Positions 4,700-5,737 of a stretch of 5,737 nt of DNA are shown here, in pieces. The stretch comes from Candidatus Woesearchaeota archaeon CG11_big_fil_rev_8_21_14_0_20_43_8 (GTDB lineage: Archaea; Nanobdellota; Nanobdellia; Woesearchaeales; CG08-08-20-14): positions 1 to 5,737 of the forward strand of contig PCVE01000139.1 in NCBI GenBank assembly GCA_002762705.1, read 5' to 3'. A program made the translations under genes and the position numbers. The stretch's first letter is position 1; every line of letters begins with the position of its first letter. The notes beneath the pieces were generated by a model. That model made no database searches. It was not told the DNA's origin and worked only from the letters and a program-made list of their open reading frames with translations.

Positions 4700-5737
4700 A
4701 TGTGTGGCATAATCGGCATATTCGGAATGGATGATGCTATCAGGAAAGTCCTGGATGCATCCACGATGATCTCTGCCAGAGGCAAAGATGGATATGGTGT
4801 ATCTACAGGAGACATCACATTGACAGAAGGATCTATCGAAAGATTCCAAAAAGCGGCCACACAACTCAAGTCGAAAAATGCCCTTTTCCACAACCTGCAT
4901 TCGATGGTCGGACGTGTCATGCAACCATTCTCAGTGAAGAACGAGATATTCGCGGCGAACTGCGAGATATATAATTGGCAGGAACTTCAGACAGCCTATG
5001 ATCTCAAGACAAGGAACGATGCAGAGTGTCTTTTCAGATTGCTGTCGACAGAAGGCACAAAAGCGTTGAAAGAGCTCGATGGAGTCTATGCGTTTGTGCA
5101 TTGGAAAGAAGATAATATCATCTTCGGAAGAGATATAATTGGGGTCAAACCCCTCTGGTACTATTCTGAAGGCAAGACCTTGATTGTCTCATCAGAAGCG
5201 AAAGTGATCAAGAGTCTTGGCATGGCCCCAAAAGAAGTAGAACCACGGACAGTATTTACTTTCAATCTGAAGGATGGATCAATGACAAAAGAACAAAGAA
5301 ATTTCTTCTCGCTCGAGTGTCCGGTCCAGCAATCCAAAGACAAAGCTATCGCATCAATCAATTATCTGCTCGAGCACGCTGTGAAAAAACGCGCGGTCGG
5401 GAAATTCGGCATACTTTTCTCAGGTGGCATCGACTCTACTATGATCGCGATGATGTGCAAGCAAAATGGTTACAATGTCACGCTTTACTCAGCAGCATTC
5501 CAAGAAGGGAATGTGAAAGAACCAGAAGATATCATCTGGGCAAAGAAAGTGGCAGAGGTGCTTGATCTCCCATTGAAGACAAAGATACTGACACTTAAAG
5601 AGACAGAAATGATCATCCCTGATGTGATCCGTTTGATAGAGGACCCAAGCCCGGTCAAAGTTGGTGTCGCGCTGCCATTCTTCGTGTGCGCAGAGATGGC
5701 AAAAAAAGACGGCATGCGCATGGTAATGTCAGGCCTT
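4700..5737 (+). CDS. asnB: Glutamine-dependent asparagine synthetase, archaeal type (3' partial)
   Basis: Converts aspartate, glutamine and ATP to asparagine and glutamate in the cytoplasm. The frame opens at 4700 and runs to the window end: 346 residues with no stop. After Met1 comes CGIIGIFG, with Cys2 as the glutaminase nucleophile of the class II amidotransferase (Ntn) domain. Further family marks are ARGKDGYG (26-33), NCEIYN (87-92), NDAECLF (106-112), RDIIGVKPLWYY (144-155) and SSEAK (164-168). The synthetase domain starts near 210 with the PP-loop LFSGGIDST (239-247), and IEDPSPVKVGVALPFF (313-328) is typical of archaeal members. The final SGL begins the next conserved acidic loop. Where bacterial AsnB has NGEIYN this protein has NCEIYN. 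The rest of the synthetase domain, probably 100-200 residues, lies beyond the window. Start choice is fixed by the need for Cys2 to follow Met. Confidence 0.95.
   Translation, partial: MCGIIGIFGMDDAIRKVLDASTMISARGKDGYGVSTGDITLTEGSIERFQKAATQLKSKNALFHNLHSMVGRVMQPFSVKNEIFAANCEIYNWQELQTAYDLKTRNDAECLFRLLSTEGTKALKELDGVYAFVHWKEDNIIFGRDIIGVKPLWYYSEGKTLIVSSEAKVIKSLGMAPKEVEPRTVFTFNLKDGSMTKEQRNFFSLECPVQQSKDKAIASINYLLEHAVKKRAVGKFGILFSGGIDSTMIAMMCKQNGYNVTLYSAAFQEGNVKEPEDIIWAKKVAEVLDLPLKTKILTLKETEMIIPDVIRLIEDPSPVKVGVALPFFVCAEMAKKDGMRMVMSGL

Overview
The window looks archaeal, most likely from a small-genome DPANN-type lineage (Woesearchaeota/Pacearchaeota-like; the lineage is inference). Evidence: genes are preceded by TATA boxes rather than -35/-10 boxes. 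Several of these boxes are centred about 27-29 bases before the ATG, as expected for leaderless mRNAs. The tRNA gene has no encoded CCA. The asparagine synthetase is of the archaeal subtype. GC content looks moderate and coding density is fairly low.

Layout, left to right. (1) The C-terminal part of a UvrD/PcrA-type superfamily 1 helicase ending in an HRDC domain; its N-terminus lies outside the window. (2) A small DUF2164 protein with its own leaderless promoter. (3) About 250 bases without a gene: two diverged tandem copies of a ~75-80 base repeat, a GC-rich hairpin, and a 13-base copy of the tRNA 3' end. (4) tRNA-Gly(GCC) on the minus strand with a TATA box. (5) About 500 bases without a protein gene, holding a possible minus-strand small RNA unit (TATA box, ~165 bases, strong hairpin plus U-tract). 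(6) A minus-strand PepSY-like protein, divergent from (7) a plus-strand protein with two Fis-type helix-turn-helix domains; the two share an 18-base perfect palindrome as their promoter. (8) A radical SAM enzyme resembling activases of anaerobic ribonucleotide reductase. (9) A 305-base gap with a nested set of stems (4463-4603) suggesting a structured RNA or a small inverted-repeat element. (10) The first 346 codons of a glutamine-dependent asparagine synthetase, cut by the window end.

The protein genes mostly appear to be separate transcription units, not one operon. The clearest functional pairing is the divergent PepSY-like/Fis-HTH pair, where the regulator could control both genes. The radical SAM enzyme suggests anaerobic or microaerobic life. 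No complete new defence or mobile system is visible. The most interesting unexplained material is in the three non-coding gaps and the divergent promoter.
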